A stretch of 64,000 bases of DNA. Source: Raineyella sp044508675. Its GTDB lineage: Bacteria; Actinomycetota; Actinomycetes; Propionibacteriales; Propionibacteriaceae. The notes under the pieces are model-generated. The model was not told the origin of the DNA, searched no databases, and worked only from the letters and a program-made list of their open reading frames with translations. Below, piece by piece: positions 8,643 to 16,010 of the stretch (its first letter is position 1; every line of letters starts with the position of its first letter). A program made the position numbers and the translations under genes. Location: the NCBI GenBank assembly GCA_044508675.1, contig JBIQHF010000002.1:214715-278714 (forward strand), in the 5' to 3' direction.

Positions 8643-9344
8643 TCAGGCGTCCGGGGCGGAGTCGTCGTCCGGCTCGGGCTGCAGGGCGTTCGGCCTGGAG
8701 GTGATGGTCTCCCGGCGCCGCCGGGCACGGGGGTCCTGGGGCCGGCGCTCGCCCCCGGGCACCCAGAGGATGTCTCCGGCGGCACCGTTGATCACCCGGG
8801 TGAGGATGAACAGCAGGTCGGACAGCCGATTGAGGTAGGTCACCGCCAGCGGATTGATGCCGCCAGGAGTGTCCGGGTCACCACTGGGCTCGTTCCCGTA
8901 CGCCTCGACCGCCACCCAGGCGCTCCGCTCGGCCCGCCGGACCACCGTACGGGCCAGGTGCAGGTGTGCCGCGGCCGGAGTGCCACCGGGCAGGATGAAC
9001 GAGGACAGCGACGGCAGCTGCTCGGTGAAGGCGTCGCACCAGCCCTCCAGCCGATCGATCGATTCCTGATCGATCCGCAGCGGCGGGTAGGCCGGATCCT
9101 CGGCGAGTGGATTGGACAGGTCCGCCCCGAGATCGAACATTTCGTTCTGGACCAGGCGCAGCAGCTCGGCCACCTCGTCCGGCATCCCGCCGGAGGCCAT
9201 TGCCACCCCGATGACGGAGTTCGCCTCGTCCACGTCGCCGTACGCCATCACCCGCGGATCGGACTTGCGGGCCAGGGACATGTCGGACAGCCGAGTGGAT
9301 CCCGCATCCCCGGTTCGCGTGTAGATTCGGTTGAGGTTGACCAT
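8643..9344 (-). CDS. Cob(I)yrinic acid a,c-diamide adenosyltransferase, PduO type
   Basis: Transfers the 5'-deoxyadenosyl group of ATP to cob(I)alamin, making coenzyme B12; 233 aa. The ATP-binding N-terminus YTRTGDAGSTRLSD, then YGDVDEANSVIG, FILPGGTPAAAHLHLART, VVRRAERSAW and the C-terminal NRLSDLLFILTR are all characteristic of the PduO family. The last 35 or so residues are a charged extension. A TACGCT element seven bases before the ATG suggests a leaderless transcript. It provides the cofactor for methylmalonyl-CoA mutase, whose partner genes (epimerase, meaB) lie 4-5 kb away. Confidence 0.92.
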   Translation of the reverse strand: MVNLNRIYTRTGDAGSTRLSDMSLARKSDPRVMAYGDVDEANSVIGVAMASGGMPDEVAELLRLVQNEMFDLGADLSNPLAEDPAYPPLRIDQESIDRLEGWCDAFTEQLPSLSSFILPGGTPAAAHLHLARTVVRRAERSAWVAVEAYGNEPSGDPDTPGGINPLAVTYLNRLSDLLFILTRVINGAAGDILWVPGGERRPQDPRARRRRETITSRPNALQPEPDDDSAPDA

Positions 9345-9351
9345 GGGCCCC

Positions 9352-9357
9352 AGCGTA
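9352..9357 (-). promoter_or_regulatory. -10 element, adenosyltransferase promoter
   Basis: On the minus strand this reads TACGCT, seven bases upstream of ATG 9344; no Shine-Dalgarno lies between. Confidence 0.45.
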
Positions 9358-9393
9358 CGGGACGTCGCGCGGGCAGGGACGGGAGGAGAGCAG

Positions 9394-10137
9394 ATGGCTG
9401 GGTCGGGGCTGCGTCGCTGGAGGAGCGCCAGGGCACTCGCGGTGGCAGGCCTGATGACACTGGCCGTGACCGCCTGCTCGCCGCCGGGCGGGCAGGACCC
9501 CGCCGCGTCTCCCGGCGGCGCCGGAGCCGACCCGGCGGCGACCGCCGGCCAGCCGGCGGACCCGACCGCCGGCTCCGCGACGACGACCTGCAGCTACCGG
9601 GCCAGCGGCGAGCCGGCCAAGCCGGTGGACCCGCCGTCCCCGCAGGCCCCCGGGGACGGGTCGACGGCCGTGACGTTGTCGTTCGCGGCCGGTGACGTGA
9701 CCATCTCCATGGACCGGGCCGCGGCCCCGTGCACGGTGCACAACTTCGAGTCCCTGGCCGGCCAGGGCTTCTTCACCGACACGTCCTGCCACCGGCTCGC
9801 CGACCGCGGCCTGTTCATGCTGCAGTGCGGTGACCCGACCGGGACCGGGATGGGCGGGCCGGGCTACCGCTTCGCCGACGAGGTCGATCCGTCCGCCGTG
9901 TACCCGGCGGGGACGGTCGCGATGGCCAACGCCGGCCCGGACACGAACGGCTCCCAATTCTTCCTGGTCTACCAGGACTCCCAGCTACCGCCCGCGTACA
10001 CGGTGTTCGGCCAGATGGACCAGGGCTCCACGGCAGTGGTCGGCAGGATCGCGGCGGAGGGCCAGGATGGTTCGAACGCCGACGGCACCGGGCGTCCGAA
10101 CAACCCGGCCGCCATCACCGCGGTGAAGCTGGGGTGA
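9394..10137 (+). CDS. Secreted peptidyl-prolyl cis-trans isomerase (cyclophilin) lipoprotein
   Basis: A 247-aa protein from ATG 9394, chosen over an upstream ATG at 9331 because GGGAGGAGAG is correctly placed. A lipoprotein signal (basic RRWRSARALAVAG, hydrophobic core, lipobox VTAC with Cys28) is followed by a Pro/Ala/Gly linker and a cyclophilin domain with CHRLADRGLFMLQCGDPTGTG, GYRFADEVD and NGSQFFLVY. It probably assists folding outside the membrane. Its last 23 bases overlap the end of the convergent hydrolase gene. Confidence 0.88.
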   Translation: MAGSGLRRWRSARALAVAGLMTLAVTACSPPGGQDPAASPGGAGADPAATAGQPADPTAGSATTTCSYRASGEPAKPVDPPSPQAPGDGSTAVTLSFAAGDVTISMDRAAAPCTVHNFESLAGQGFFTDTSCHRLADRGLFMLQCGDPTGTGMGGPGYRFADEVDPSAVYPAGTVAMANAGPDTNGSQFFLVYQDSQLPPAYTVFGQMDQGSTAVVGRIAAEGQDGSNADGTGRPNNPAAITAVKLG

Positions 10138-10948
10138 CCGTCGTGGTGGGCTGGGGGATCGTGAACCGCTCGACCGCGGCGGTGAAGATCTCGCGCTGCT
10201 CGGTGTGGACCCAGTGGCCGGAGTCCTTGATCGTCAGCAGCCTGGTCGCCGGGAAGTAGCTGCGCATCACCGGGGTGTACTCGGGCAGGACATAGTCGCT
10301 GCGGCCGCCCTTGATCCACAGCGTCGGGCCGTCCCAGCTGCCCCGGACATCCTCGGGCCACCCGAGGATCGACTCGAGCTCCGCATCGAGCATCTCCAGG
10401 TTGGGCAGCCACCGCCACGACGATCCGTCCCGGGTCAGGTTCTGCAGCACCCACAGCCGGATGCCGCGGTCGGGCAGCAGCGGGCGCAGCCGTTCGGAGG
10501 CCTCCTCGCGGTCCTTCAGAGTGGTCACGTCGAGCGTACGTACGGCGTTCACGATGTCGCGGAACATGTGCCGGCCGTGGTAGGCCACCGGCGACATGTC
10601 AGCCACGACGAGTCGTTCCAGCAACTCGGGATGGCGCAGGGCGACCAGCATCGCGATCTTGCCGCCCATCGAGTGGCCGACCAGGGTGACCGGTTCGCCA
10701 TCGACCTCGGGGGCGGATCGCAGCCACTCGGCGACGATGTCGGCGTGCTCGCGGTAGTCGAAGTGCTCGGTCCACAGCGACCGGCCATGGTTCGGCATGT
10801 CGAGCAGAATCGTCCGGGCACCGTTCAGGCCCAGGTGCTTGGCGACCTGGGCGAAGTTGCGGCCCTGGCCCAGCAGACCGTGGCAGAACACCACCAGCGG
10901 CCCCGAGCGGCCGAACGGGATCGAGTAGAGCTCGGGCACGTCGCTCAT
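10115..10948 (-). CDS. Alpha/beta hydrolase
   Basis: A 277-aa alpha/beta-hydrolase resembling YbfF-type esterases. The oxyanion region VVFCHGLLGQGRNF, the nucleophile elbow GHSMGG, an acid-bearing strand (LWIKGGRSDYV) and the catalytic His in DSGHWVHTEQ are visible. The substrate is unknown. The start is ATG 10948, which overlaps the stop of the upstream 90-aa gene (ATGA); a much longer open frame upstream of it is the shadow of that gene. The two genes form a small operon divergent from nucS. Confidence 0.85.
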   Translation of the reverse strand: MSDVPELYSIPFGRSGPLVVFCHGLLGQGRNFAQVAKHLGLNGARTILLDMPNHGRSLWTEHFDYREHADIVAEWLRSAPEVDGEPVTLVGHSMGGKIAMLVALRHPELLERLVVADMSPVAYHGRHMFRDIVNAVRTLDVTTLKDREEASERLRPLLPDRGIRLWVLQNLTRDGSSWRWLPNLEMLDAELESILGWPEDVRGSWDGPTLWIKGGRSDYVLPEYTPVMRSYFPATRLLTIKDSGHWVHTEQREIFTAAVERFTIPQPTTTVTPASPR

Positions 10949-11217
10949 CGGCGCCGGTCCCAGCAGGCGGTGTGCCAGTGCCGGCGCTGTGCCACGGAAC
11001 TGTCGTTCAGCGGTCCGGGATCGTGCGGCCAGACGACCAGGTGCGGGGTACCGGGGCCGATGTCGTGGTTGCAACCCGGGCAGACATACGTCTTGACGGC
11101 GTTCTCGCCGGCCATGGTCCGTACGACCCAGCGGCCGTCGGACTTCTGGTCGGCCCGGGCATGGCTGGATCCGAGCGGCCGAGGGGCCCGCAGGTGCTTG
11201 CTGGGGCGCCGTTTCAC
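10945..11217 (-). CDS. Conserved small actinobacterial protein with zinc-ribbon-like Cys/His pairs
   Basis: A 90-aa basic protein starting with GTG 11217 behind a very strong ribosome-binding site (GGAGGAGGAAG). It begins MKRRPSKHLRAPRPLGSS and has a CPGC motif near residue 46 and H-W-H-x-x-C-W near the C-terminus, a plausible C2-HC zinc site. Proteins of this kind sit beside nucS in actinobacteria, often annotated only as ATP/GTP-binding or hypothetical. The function is unknown; the basic N-terminus and metal site are compatible with nucleic-acid binding. Confidence 0.72.
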   Translation of the reverse strand: MKRRPSKHLRAPRPLGSSHARADQKSDGRWVVRTMAGENAVKTYVCPGCNHDIGPGTPHLVVWPHDPGPLNDSSVAQRRHWHTACWDRRR

Positions 11218-11270
11218 GCTTCTTCCTCCTCCGCCGCTTTGGACATGTGCTGTGGACCAGCATAGTCGGG

Positions 11271-11276
11271 TAGCGT
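11271..11276 (+). promoter_or_regulatory. -10 element, leaderless promoter of nucS
   Basis: TAGCGT ends six bases before GTG 11283; no ribosome-binding site intervenes. Confidence 0.55.
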
Positions 11277-11282
11277 GAAGCA

Positions 11283-11999
11283 GTGCGTTTGGTGATTGCT
11301 CGCTGTCAGGTCGACTACTCCGGGGCGTTGACCGCCCACTTGCCGATGGCCAACCGGCTGATCATGGTGAAGGCGGACGGATCGGTCTCGATCCATGCCG
11401 ATGACCGTGCGTACAAACCGCTGAACTGGATGAGCGCGCCGTGCACGCTGACCGTTCGCCCCGCGGCCGAGGACGAGGCCGCCGTGACCTCCGACCTCGA
11501 CCCGCAGATCCGCGAGGTATGGACCGTCCGGGGGACCGGCAAGGAGCCTGCCCAGCTCCAGATCGCCATCGCGGAGTTCCTGCACGACTCCGAGCACGAG
11601 CTCGGCGTCGACCCCGGCCTGCAGAAGGACGGCGTCGAGGCGCACCTCCAGGCCCTGCTCGCGGAGAACCCGCAGACCTTCGGGGCCGGCTGGTCGACGG
11701 TCCGGCGCGAGTTCCCCACCGCGATCGGGCCGGTCGACCTGCTGTGCAAGAACGCCGACGGCGCGTACGTCGCCGTGGAGGTCAAGCGGCGCGGCGAGAT
11801 CGACGGGGTCGAGCAGCTGACCCGCTACCTGGAGCTGTTGCGGCGCGATCCCCACCTGGGCCGGGTCGAGGGGATCTTCGCGGCCCAGCAGATCAAGCCG
11901 CAGGCCCGCGTGCTGGCGCAGGACCGGGGCATCACGTGCGTCACCGTCGACTACGACGCGCTCCGGGGGATGGACCACGCGGAGGACCGGCTCTTCTAG
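11283..11999 (+). CDS. nucS: Endonuclease NucS/EndoMS (non-canonical mismatch repair)
   Basis: A 238-aa mismatch-specific endonuclease used by actinobacteria that lack MutS/MutL. The N-terminal domain begins MRLVIARCQVDYSGALTAHL with WMSAPCTLTVRP. The C-terminal RecB-like nuclease core has GPVDLLCKNADG and VAVEVKRRGEIDGVEQLTRY, giving the D...E-x-K catalytic residues, then TRYLELLRRDP. GTG start with a leaderless -10. Divergent from the zinc-ribbon-like protein and hydrolase pair. Confidence 0.93.
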   Translation: MRLVIARCQVDYSGALTAHLPMANRLIMVKADGSVSIHADDRAYKPLNWMSAPCTLTVRPAAEDEAAVTSDLDPQIREVWTVRGTGKEPAQLQIAIAEFLHDSEHELGVDPGLQKDGVEAHLQALLAENPQTFGAGWSTVRREFPTAIGPVDLLCKNADGAYVAVEVKRRGEIDGVEQLTRYLELLRRDPHLGRVEGIFAAQQIKPQARVLAQDRGITCVTVDYDALRGMDHAEDRLF

Positions 12000-12016
12000 T
12001 CGACCACCGGAACGAC

Positions 12017-12045
12017 GATGGCGGGCCCGCTGGGGCCCCGCCATC
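12017..12045. terminator. Bidirectional hairpin terminator between nucS and the DivIVA-domain gene
   Basis: GATGGCGGGCCC and GGGCCCCGCCATC pair around a four-base loop with one bulge, in the 50-base convergent gap. Confidence 0.6.
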
Positions 12046-12049
12046 ACGG

Positions 12050-13507
12050 TCACCGACTCGCGGATCCGTTGCCCGCGACGGCGTTCGCCGGGGTGTTCTC
12101 CTGCTTGACCCGCTCGGACTCCAACTGCTCGGCGGAGTCCCGGTCGAGCACGACGGTGGCCTCGTCGATCACCTCGGGCTCGTCATCGGTCTCCTCGGCC
12201 AGCGGTTCCGGCATCGGGTCGCGGCTGAAGTCATCGAGCGCACCGAAGTCCAGGTCGGGGAAGTCCTCCACACTGTTGCCGGCCAGTGCCGACAGGTTGG
12301 ACAGCTGGGCCAGGATGGCGTGCTTGCGCTGGTTCAGCGTGTCGGTTTCCCGGCGCAGGCGGCTCTGCCGTTCGGCCCACCGGTCGGCCACCTGCTGGTG
12401 GGCCCGCTCGGCCTCCTGCTGGGCCTGATGGACCAACTGCTGGCCCTCGCGGGCGGCGAGCACCTTGGTCTGTTCCGCCTCGGCCAGCGAACTGCTGCGG
12501 AGCTCACTGGCCCGCGCGGACTCCACGGCCACGCTGGCCACCAGCGCCTCGTGCCGGGCCGTGGCATCCGCGACCAGGGTCCGGGTCTGTTCCCGGATCC
12601 GCTCCAGCTCCTCGTTCAGGCTCGCCAGCGAGGCCTGGCGCTCGGCGGCGGCCTGTTCGCGGCTCGTGCGCGCCTCCTCATCGGCGGCCGCCCGGATCGC
12701 CGTCGCCTCGGCGGCTGCCTCGTCCTTCAACCGCCGGGCCTCGGTGGCGGCCGCGGCCAGCACCTGGTCCGCCTTGGCGCGCGCCTCGTCCAGCGCGGCC
12801 CGGGACTGCTCTTCGGCCGCTGCCTGGAGACGCCGGGCCTGCTCCTCGGCCTCCGCCACGGTCGCGGACGCCTTGGCGGCCGCCTCGTCGCGGGTGGCAG
12901 TGGCCGTACGCTCGGCTTCGGCGAGGATCGTCCGGGCATCCACCTCGGCACCGGTGCGGACCATCTGGGCATGGGCGTCGGCCTGCCCGGTCACCGCCTC
13001 GGAGTGCTTCTTGGCAGTGGCCACCATCGCATCGGCCTCGGCGCGACTGCGGGCGATGATATCGGTCGTCTCGGTGTCCCAGCGCTCCCGCAGCGCGTGC
13101 GCCTCCGCAAGGGTCGTGGTCCGCAGGTCCTCGGCGTCCCGCTGGGCGACACTGAGCACCTCGGCGGCCTGCTGGCGGTACTCGGCGAGCAACTGTTCGG
13201 CCTGCGAGTTCGCCCGGTCGGTGATCTCGCGGGCCTGCGCCTCGGCGGTCGACAGGATCTGGGTGGCGTGCGTGCCCAGACTGGAGAAATCCATCTGCAC
13301 CGGCTTGTCCAGATCGGATTGCTGCCGCAGGATCGTGCTGCGCAGGTCGCGCTGCACCCGCTTGAGATCGGCGATCTGGTCCTCGAGCGCGCGCAGGTAC
13401 TCATCGACCGAGGCCTTGTTGTAACCGCCCCATGCAGCGGTTGGAAAGCTCCCGATCGCACTGGCGGTTTCGTCGAAGAGGTCGAGTCCCTCATTGTCGG
13501 ATGCCAC
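12050..13507 (-). CDS. DivIVA-domain coiled-coil cytoskeletal protein (Scy/FilP-like)
   Basis: A 485-aa acidic protein. Residues about 26-45 (WGGYNKASVDEYLRALEDQI) are a DivIVA-type N-terminal motif. From about 45 to 410 it is almost uninterrupted Ala/Glu/Arg/Gln heptad coiled coil, followed by an acidic Asp/Glu/Pro tail. Such proteins (DivIVA, Scy, FilP, Wag31 relatives) organise the cell pole or septum; older annotations call them cellulose-binding. It starts with GTG 13507 behind GGGAGAA. A specific partner cannot be assigned. Confidence 0.75.
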   Translation of the reverse strand: MASDNEGLDLFDETASAIGSFPTAAWGGYNKASVDEYLRALEDQIADLKRVQRDLRSTILRQQSDLDKPVQMDFSSLGTHATQILSTAEAQAREITDRANSQAEQLLAEYRQQAAEVLSVAQRDAEDLRTTTLAEAHALRERWDTETTDIIARSRAEADAMVATAKKHSEAVTGQADAHAQMVRTGAEVDARTILAEAERTATATRDEAAAKASATVAEAEEQARRLQAAAEEQSRAALDEARAKADQVLAAAATEARRLKDEAAAEATAIRAAADEEARTSREQAAAERQASLASLNEELERIREQTRTLVADATARHEALVASVAVESARASELRSSSLAEAEQTKVLAAREGQQLVHQAQQEAERAHQQVADRWAERQSRLRRETDTLNQRKHAILAQLSNLSALAGNSVEDFPDLDFGALDDFSRDPMPEPLAEETDDEPEVIDEATVVLDRDSAEQLESERVKQENTPANAVAGNGSASR

Positions 13508-13570
13508 GTATGTTCTCCCGTCCTCGGATCTGGACCACTGCTGACAAGGCTACCCAGCGTAGGGGCGAAA

Positions 13571-13621
13571 CCACGCACCACCGCGCACGGCATCCGGATC
13601 GGCCGTGGCGGTGGTGCGTGG
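13571..13621 (-). terminator. Hairpin between the epimerase 3' side and the DivIVA-gene promoter region
   Basis: A perfect 14-bp stem (CCACGCACCACCGC with GCGGTGGTGCGTGG) encloses an inner CACGG/CCGTG stem. It lies just past the epimerase stop, so it is a likely terminator for that minus-strand gene. Confidence 0.55.
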
Positions 13622-13629
13622 AATGGTCG

Positions 13630-14124
13630 TCAGGCGTCGGCGATCGGGATGAAGCCCTCCGGCTCGGCAGGGCGCTCGACCAGTTCGAGCAGGATGCCAC
13701 CGGTGCTCTTGGGATGGCAGAAATTGATCCGGGAGCCGTACGTGCCGTGCTTGGGTGCGTCGTACAGCATCTTCACGCCGCGGGCGGTGAGGATCTCGGC
13801 GGCCTTCTCGACGTCGGCCACCCGATAGGCGACCTGCTGCACGCCCGGGCGGTTCTTCTCCAGGAACTTGGCGATGGTGGACTGCTCGTTCAGCGGTGCC
13901 AGCAGCTGGATCTCCGCATCGCGGTCGGTGTAGTCATGGCCGTTGGTGGCCAGCATGACCTCCTCGACGCCCTGCTCCTCGTTCCTGCCGCGGAAGACGA
14001 CGTGCCAGCCCAGCACCTCGGTGTGCAACTTCACGGCAGCATCCATATCGGGGACTGCATAGCCGACGTGGTCGACGCACAGGAACACGTCCTGGTTGTC
14101 GGTGACAACAGATGACTCACTCAT
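13630..14124 (-). CDS. mce: Methylmalonyl-CoA epimerase (VOC family), with an altered metal ligand
   Basis: Interconverts (2R)- and (2S)-methylmalonyl-CoA in the propionate/succinyl-CoA pathway; 164 aa. Two VOC half-domains are visible: CVDHVGYAVPDMDAA, EIQLLAPLNEQSTIAKFLEK, YGSRINFCHPKSTGGILLELVE. Compared with the Propionibacterium shermanii enzyme (ligands His12, Gln65, His91, Glu141), His19, Gln73 and Glu147 are kept, but the His91 position is Gln97 in GVQQVAYRV. The start is ATG 14124. Neighbours meaB and the PduO adenosyltransferase support a role in methylmalonyl-CoA metabolism. Confidence 0.85.
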   Translation of the reverse strand: MSESSVVTDNQDVFLCVDHVGYAVPDMDAAVKLHTEVLGWHVVFRGRNEEQGVEEVMLATNGHDYTDRDAEIQLLAPLNEQSTIAKFLEKNRPGVQQVAYRVADVEKAAEILTARGVKMLYDAPKHGTYGSRINFCHPKSTGGILLELVERPAEPEGFIPIADA

Positions 14125-14207
14125 GCCCCCAGTTTTCCACGACCCGCCCGGCCCGGCGCCGCTGGGGTCGCACGTCGGGGCCGCACCCGGCGCCGGACGA
14201 CTGGCAC

Positions 14208-14213
14208 TAGGCT
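14208..14213 (+). promoter_or_regulatory. -10 element upstream of meaB
   Basis: TAGGCT gives a predicted start near 14220, hence a leader of about 35 bases that contains the GGAAGGA ribosome-binding site at 14241-14247. Confidence 0.4.
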
Positions 14214-14255
14214 GGGGGAGCTGCCGTCAACCGTGGCGCCGGAAGGACAGAACCC

Positions 14256-15209
14256 GTGGCCCGCACCCAACCCACCGTGACCGAGCTCATCGAGGGCGCC
14301 CGCCAGCGCAACCCCCGAGCCCTCGGTCGCCTGATCACCCTCATCGAGAACAACTCGCCGAGGCTGCGCGAAGCGATGGAGCTGATGGCCCCCGACACCG
14401 GCAGGGCGCACGTCGTCGGGATCACCGGCTCGCCCGGGGTCGGGAAGTCGACCAGCACCTCGGCTCTGGTCACCGAGTTGCGGGCCCGGGGACAACGGGT
14501 CGGGGTGCTCGCTGTCGACCCCTCCTCGCCGTTCTCCGGCGGGGCTGTCCTCGGGGACCGGATCCGGATGCAGAAGCACGCACTGGACCGGGACGTGTAC
14601 ATCCGCTCGATGGCGACCCGGGGCCATCTCGGTGGGCTGTCGTCGGCAGCGCCACAGGCGCTCCGGGTGTTCGACGTGGCCGGGTTCGACACGGTCCTGG
14701 TCGAGACGGTCGGGGTGGGGCAGTCAGAAGTCGAGATCACCCGGACCGCGGACACCGTGCTGGTGCTGAACGCCCCCGGCATGGGGGACGGCATCCAGGC
14801 GGCCAAGGCGGGCATCCTGGAGATCGCCGACATCTTCGTGGTCAACAAGGCCGACCGGGACGGCACGCAGGCACTGGTCCGGGAACTGCGCAACATGGTG
14901 GCGCTCGCCACGCTGGGGCCCGACGACTGGAAGCCCCCGATCGTGAAGACAGTGGCCAGCGAGGGCACCGGAATCAGCGAACTGGTCGACCTGATCCAGC
15001 AGCACCGGGTGCACGCGGAGCGGAGCTCGGCCTGGCAGGCACGCCGGCTCGAACGGGCCCGCGCGGAGGTGGAGGCCTTGGCACTCGGGAACGTACGACA
15101 GCGCTTCATCCGCAACGGCCAGCAGCGGGTCGAGGCGATCGCGGCCGACGTGCGCGACGGTCGTACGGATCCCTACACCGCGGCGGACGTGATCCTCGAG
15201 GATCTCTGA
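14256..15209 (+). CDS. meaB: Methylmalonyl-CoA mutase-associated GTPase MeaB
   Basis: A 317-aa G3E-family GTPase (MeaB/ArgK/MMAA) that loads adenosylcobalamin into methylmalonyl-CoA mutase and protects the enzyme from inactivation. The P-loop is GSPGVGKST (58-66). Then come VLAVDPSSPFSGGAVLGDRI, MATRGHLGGLS, the Walker B-like VETVGVGQSE and the NKAD base-recognition motif. Start GTG 14256 after GGAAGGA. The mutase itself is not in this window. Confidence 0.95.
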   Translation: MARTQPTVTELIEGARQRNPRALGRLITLIENNSPRLREAMELMAPDTGRAHVVGITGSPGVGKSTSTSALVTELRARGQRVGVLAVDPSSPFSGGAVLGDRIRMQKHALDRDVYIRSMATRGHLGGLSSAAPQALRVFDVAGFDTVLVETVGVGQSEVEITRTADTVLVLNAPGMGDGIQAAKAGILEIADIFVVNKADRDGTQALVRELRNMVALATLGPDDWKPPIVKTVASEGTGISELVDLIQQHRVHAERSSAWQARRLERARAEVEALALGNVRQRFIRNGQQRVEAIAADVRDGRTDPYTAADVILEDL

Positions 15210-15285
15210 CCCGACCCCGACAAGCCGACACACCGGGTCAGCTGCCATCAGCAGCAGGAACCTCGGTGTGTGGACAGGTCGGTGT

Positions 15286-15320
15286 GGGGGACAAGTGGGG
15301 GCGGGAAACCTGGGGGCGGG
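15286..15320 (+). other. G-quadruplex-forming motif
   Basis: Runs GGGGG-acaagt-GGGGG-c-GGG-aaacct-GGGGG-c-GGG meet the G3+N1-7 rule and contain two copies of TGGGGGCGGGA. It lies in the 123-base convergent gap between meaB and the 84-aa gene. An ACACACCG/CGGTGTGT inverted repeat just upstream (about 15228-15270) may be part of the meaB terminator. Confidence 0.5.
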
Positions 15321-15332
15321 ATGTGCGGGCGA

Positions 15333-15587
15333 TTACCTGAACAGGTAGCGGGCGACCTCGTCGAGCGTCATTCCGCCCTCGGAGACGGTCAGCAGGCGAT
15401 TCGTGCGCTCGCTGTAGAGGTAGTACGGTTCAGCGACGGTGGAGACGCAGGTCTTCGTGAGGCGAAGGCCTTGCAGGGCGGACTCGTGGGAGAGGCGATG
15501 CTCCACGAGACGGTCCCACTCGGTGGGTGGCGGCTTCGGTGGCGGATGGTGGGTGTGGTGGCGGCGGACGGGTGTTGCCAGAGTCAT
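15333..15587 (-). CDS. Hypothetical 84-aa protein
   Basis: Not recognised. The N-terminus is His/Pro-rich (PVRRHHTHHPPPKPPP), followed by a mixed segment with YYLYSERTNRLLTVSEGG and a short C-terminal helix ending in DEVARYLFR. Translation is well supported: GAAGGGAG lies seven bases before ATG 15587, and a -35/-10 promoter with an operator-like palindrome lies further upstream. It stands alone between convergent meaB and the divergent 52-aa gene. The function is unknown; a small regulator or accessory peptide is possible but unsupported. Confidence 0.55.
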   Translation of the reverse strand: MTLATPVRRHHTHHPPPKPPPTEWDRLVEHRLSHESALQGLRLTKTCVSTVAEPYYLYSERTNRLLTVSEGGMTLDEVARYLFR

Positions 15588-15646
15588 GAGTCAACTCCCT
15601 TCGTGTGCTGAGAACTCCCGGCGATAGGGGCAACTCGGCCAGCGAC

Positions 15647-15691
15647 GGCTTCGGTTATCTAAATGTTATCATCGAAGCCTGTAGTAGTGAA
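15647..15691 (-). promoter_or_regulatory. Promoter with overlapping operator-like repeats for the 84-aa gene
   Basis: On the minus strand TTCACT (15686-15691) and TAACAT (15663-15668) are separated by 17 bases. Covering the -10 is an inverted repeat GGCTTCG (15647-15653)/CGAAGCC (15673-15679) that encloses a direct repeat GTTATC at 15654 and 15665, spaced one helical turn (11 bp). The stretch is markedly AT-richer than its surroundings. Confidence 0.5.
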
Positions 15692-15824
15692 GATGGCCCT
15701 ACCTCGAAAAGTGAACCAATTCTACCCCTGGACGGAGTGTTGGGGGGCGAGAGGGGGGCTGATGGGGTAATCATGTGGTGACGTATGCCCGATACTTCCC
15801 CCTCTCTCCTGATCGGAGGTCGAC

Positions 15825-15983
15825 GTGCTGAGCTGGCTCCGGAAAGCCCTGGTGGTCGTCGTCATCGCATTTGCCCTGTACTACCTGTTCACCAACCCCG
15901 AGGGGGCGGCCGCGGCTGTCCGGAACTTCTTCAGTCTCTTCGGGTCGATCGCCACGTTCTTCTCCAGCCTCGCGAACGGCTGA
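15825..15983 (+). CDS. Small single-pass membrane peptide (52 aa)
   Basis: Starts at GTG 15825 with CGGAGG five bases upstream. The product has a basic start (MLSWLRKA), a hydrophobic helix (VVVVIAFALYYLF) and a second amphipathic hydrophobic stretch (NFFSLFGSIATFFSSL). No family is recognised. It ends 27 bases before the PH-domain gene and is probably co-transcribed with it. Confidence 0.55.
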   Translation: MLSWLRKALVVVVIAFALYYLFTNPEGAAAAVRNFFSLFGSIATFFSSLANG

Positions 15984-16010
15984 CCGGCGGCCGCGGTGGC
16001 GAGGAGGGTC

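Noticed and set aside
11441..13828. 795-codon plus-strand frame spanning nucS and the DivIVA-domain gene
   Set aside because: It overlaps two well-supported genes and encodes only low-complexity Gly/Leu/Arg-rich sequence.
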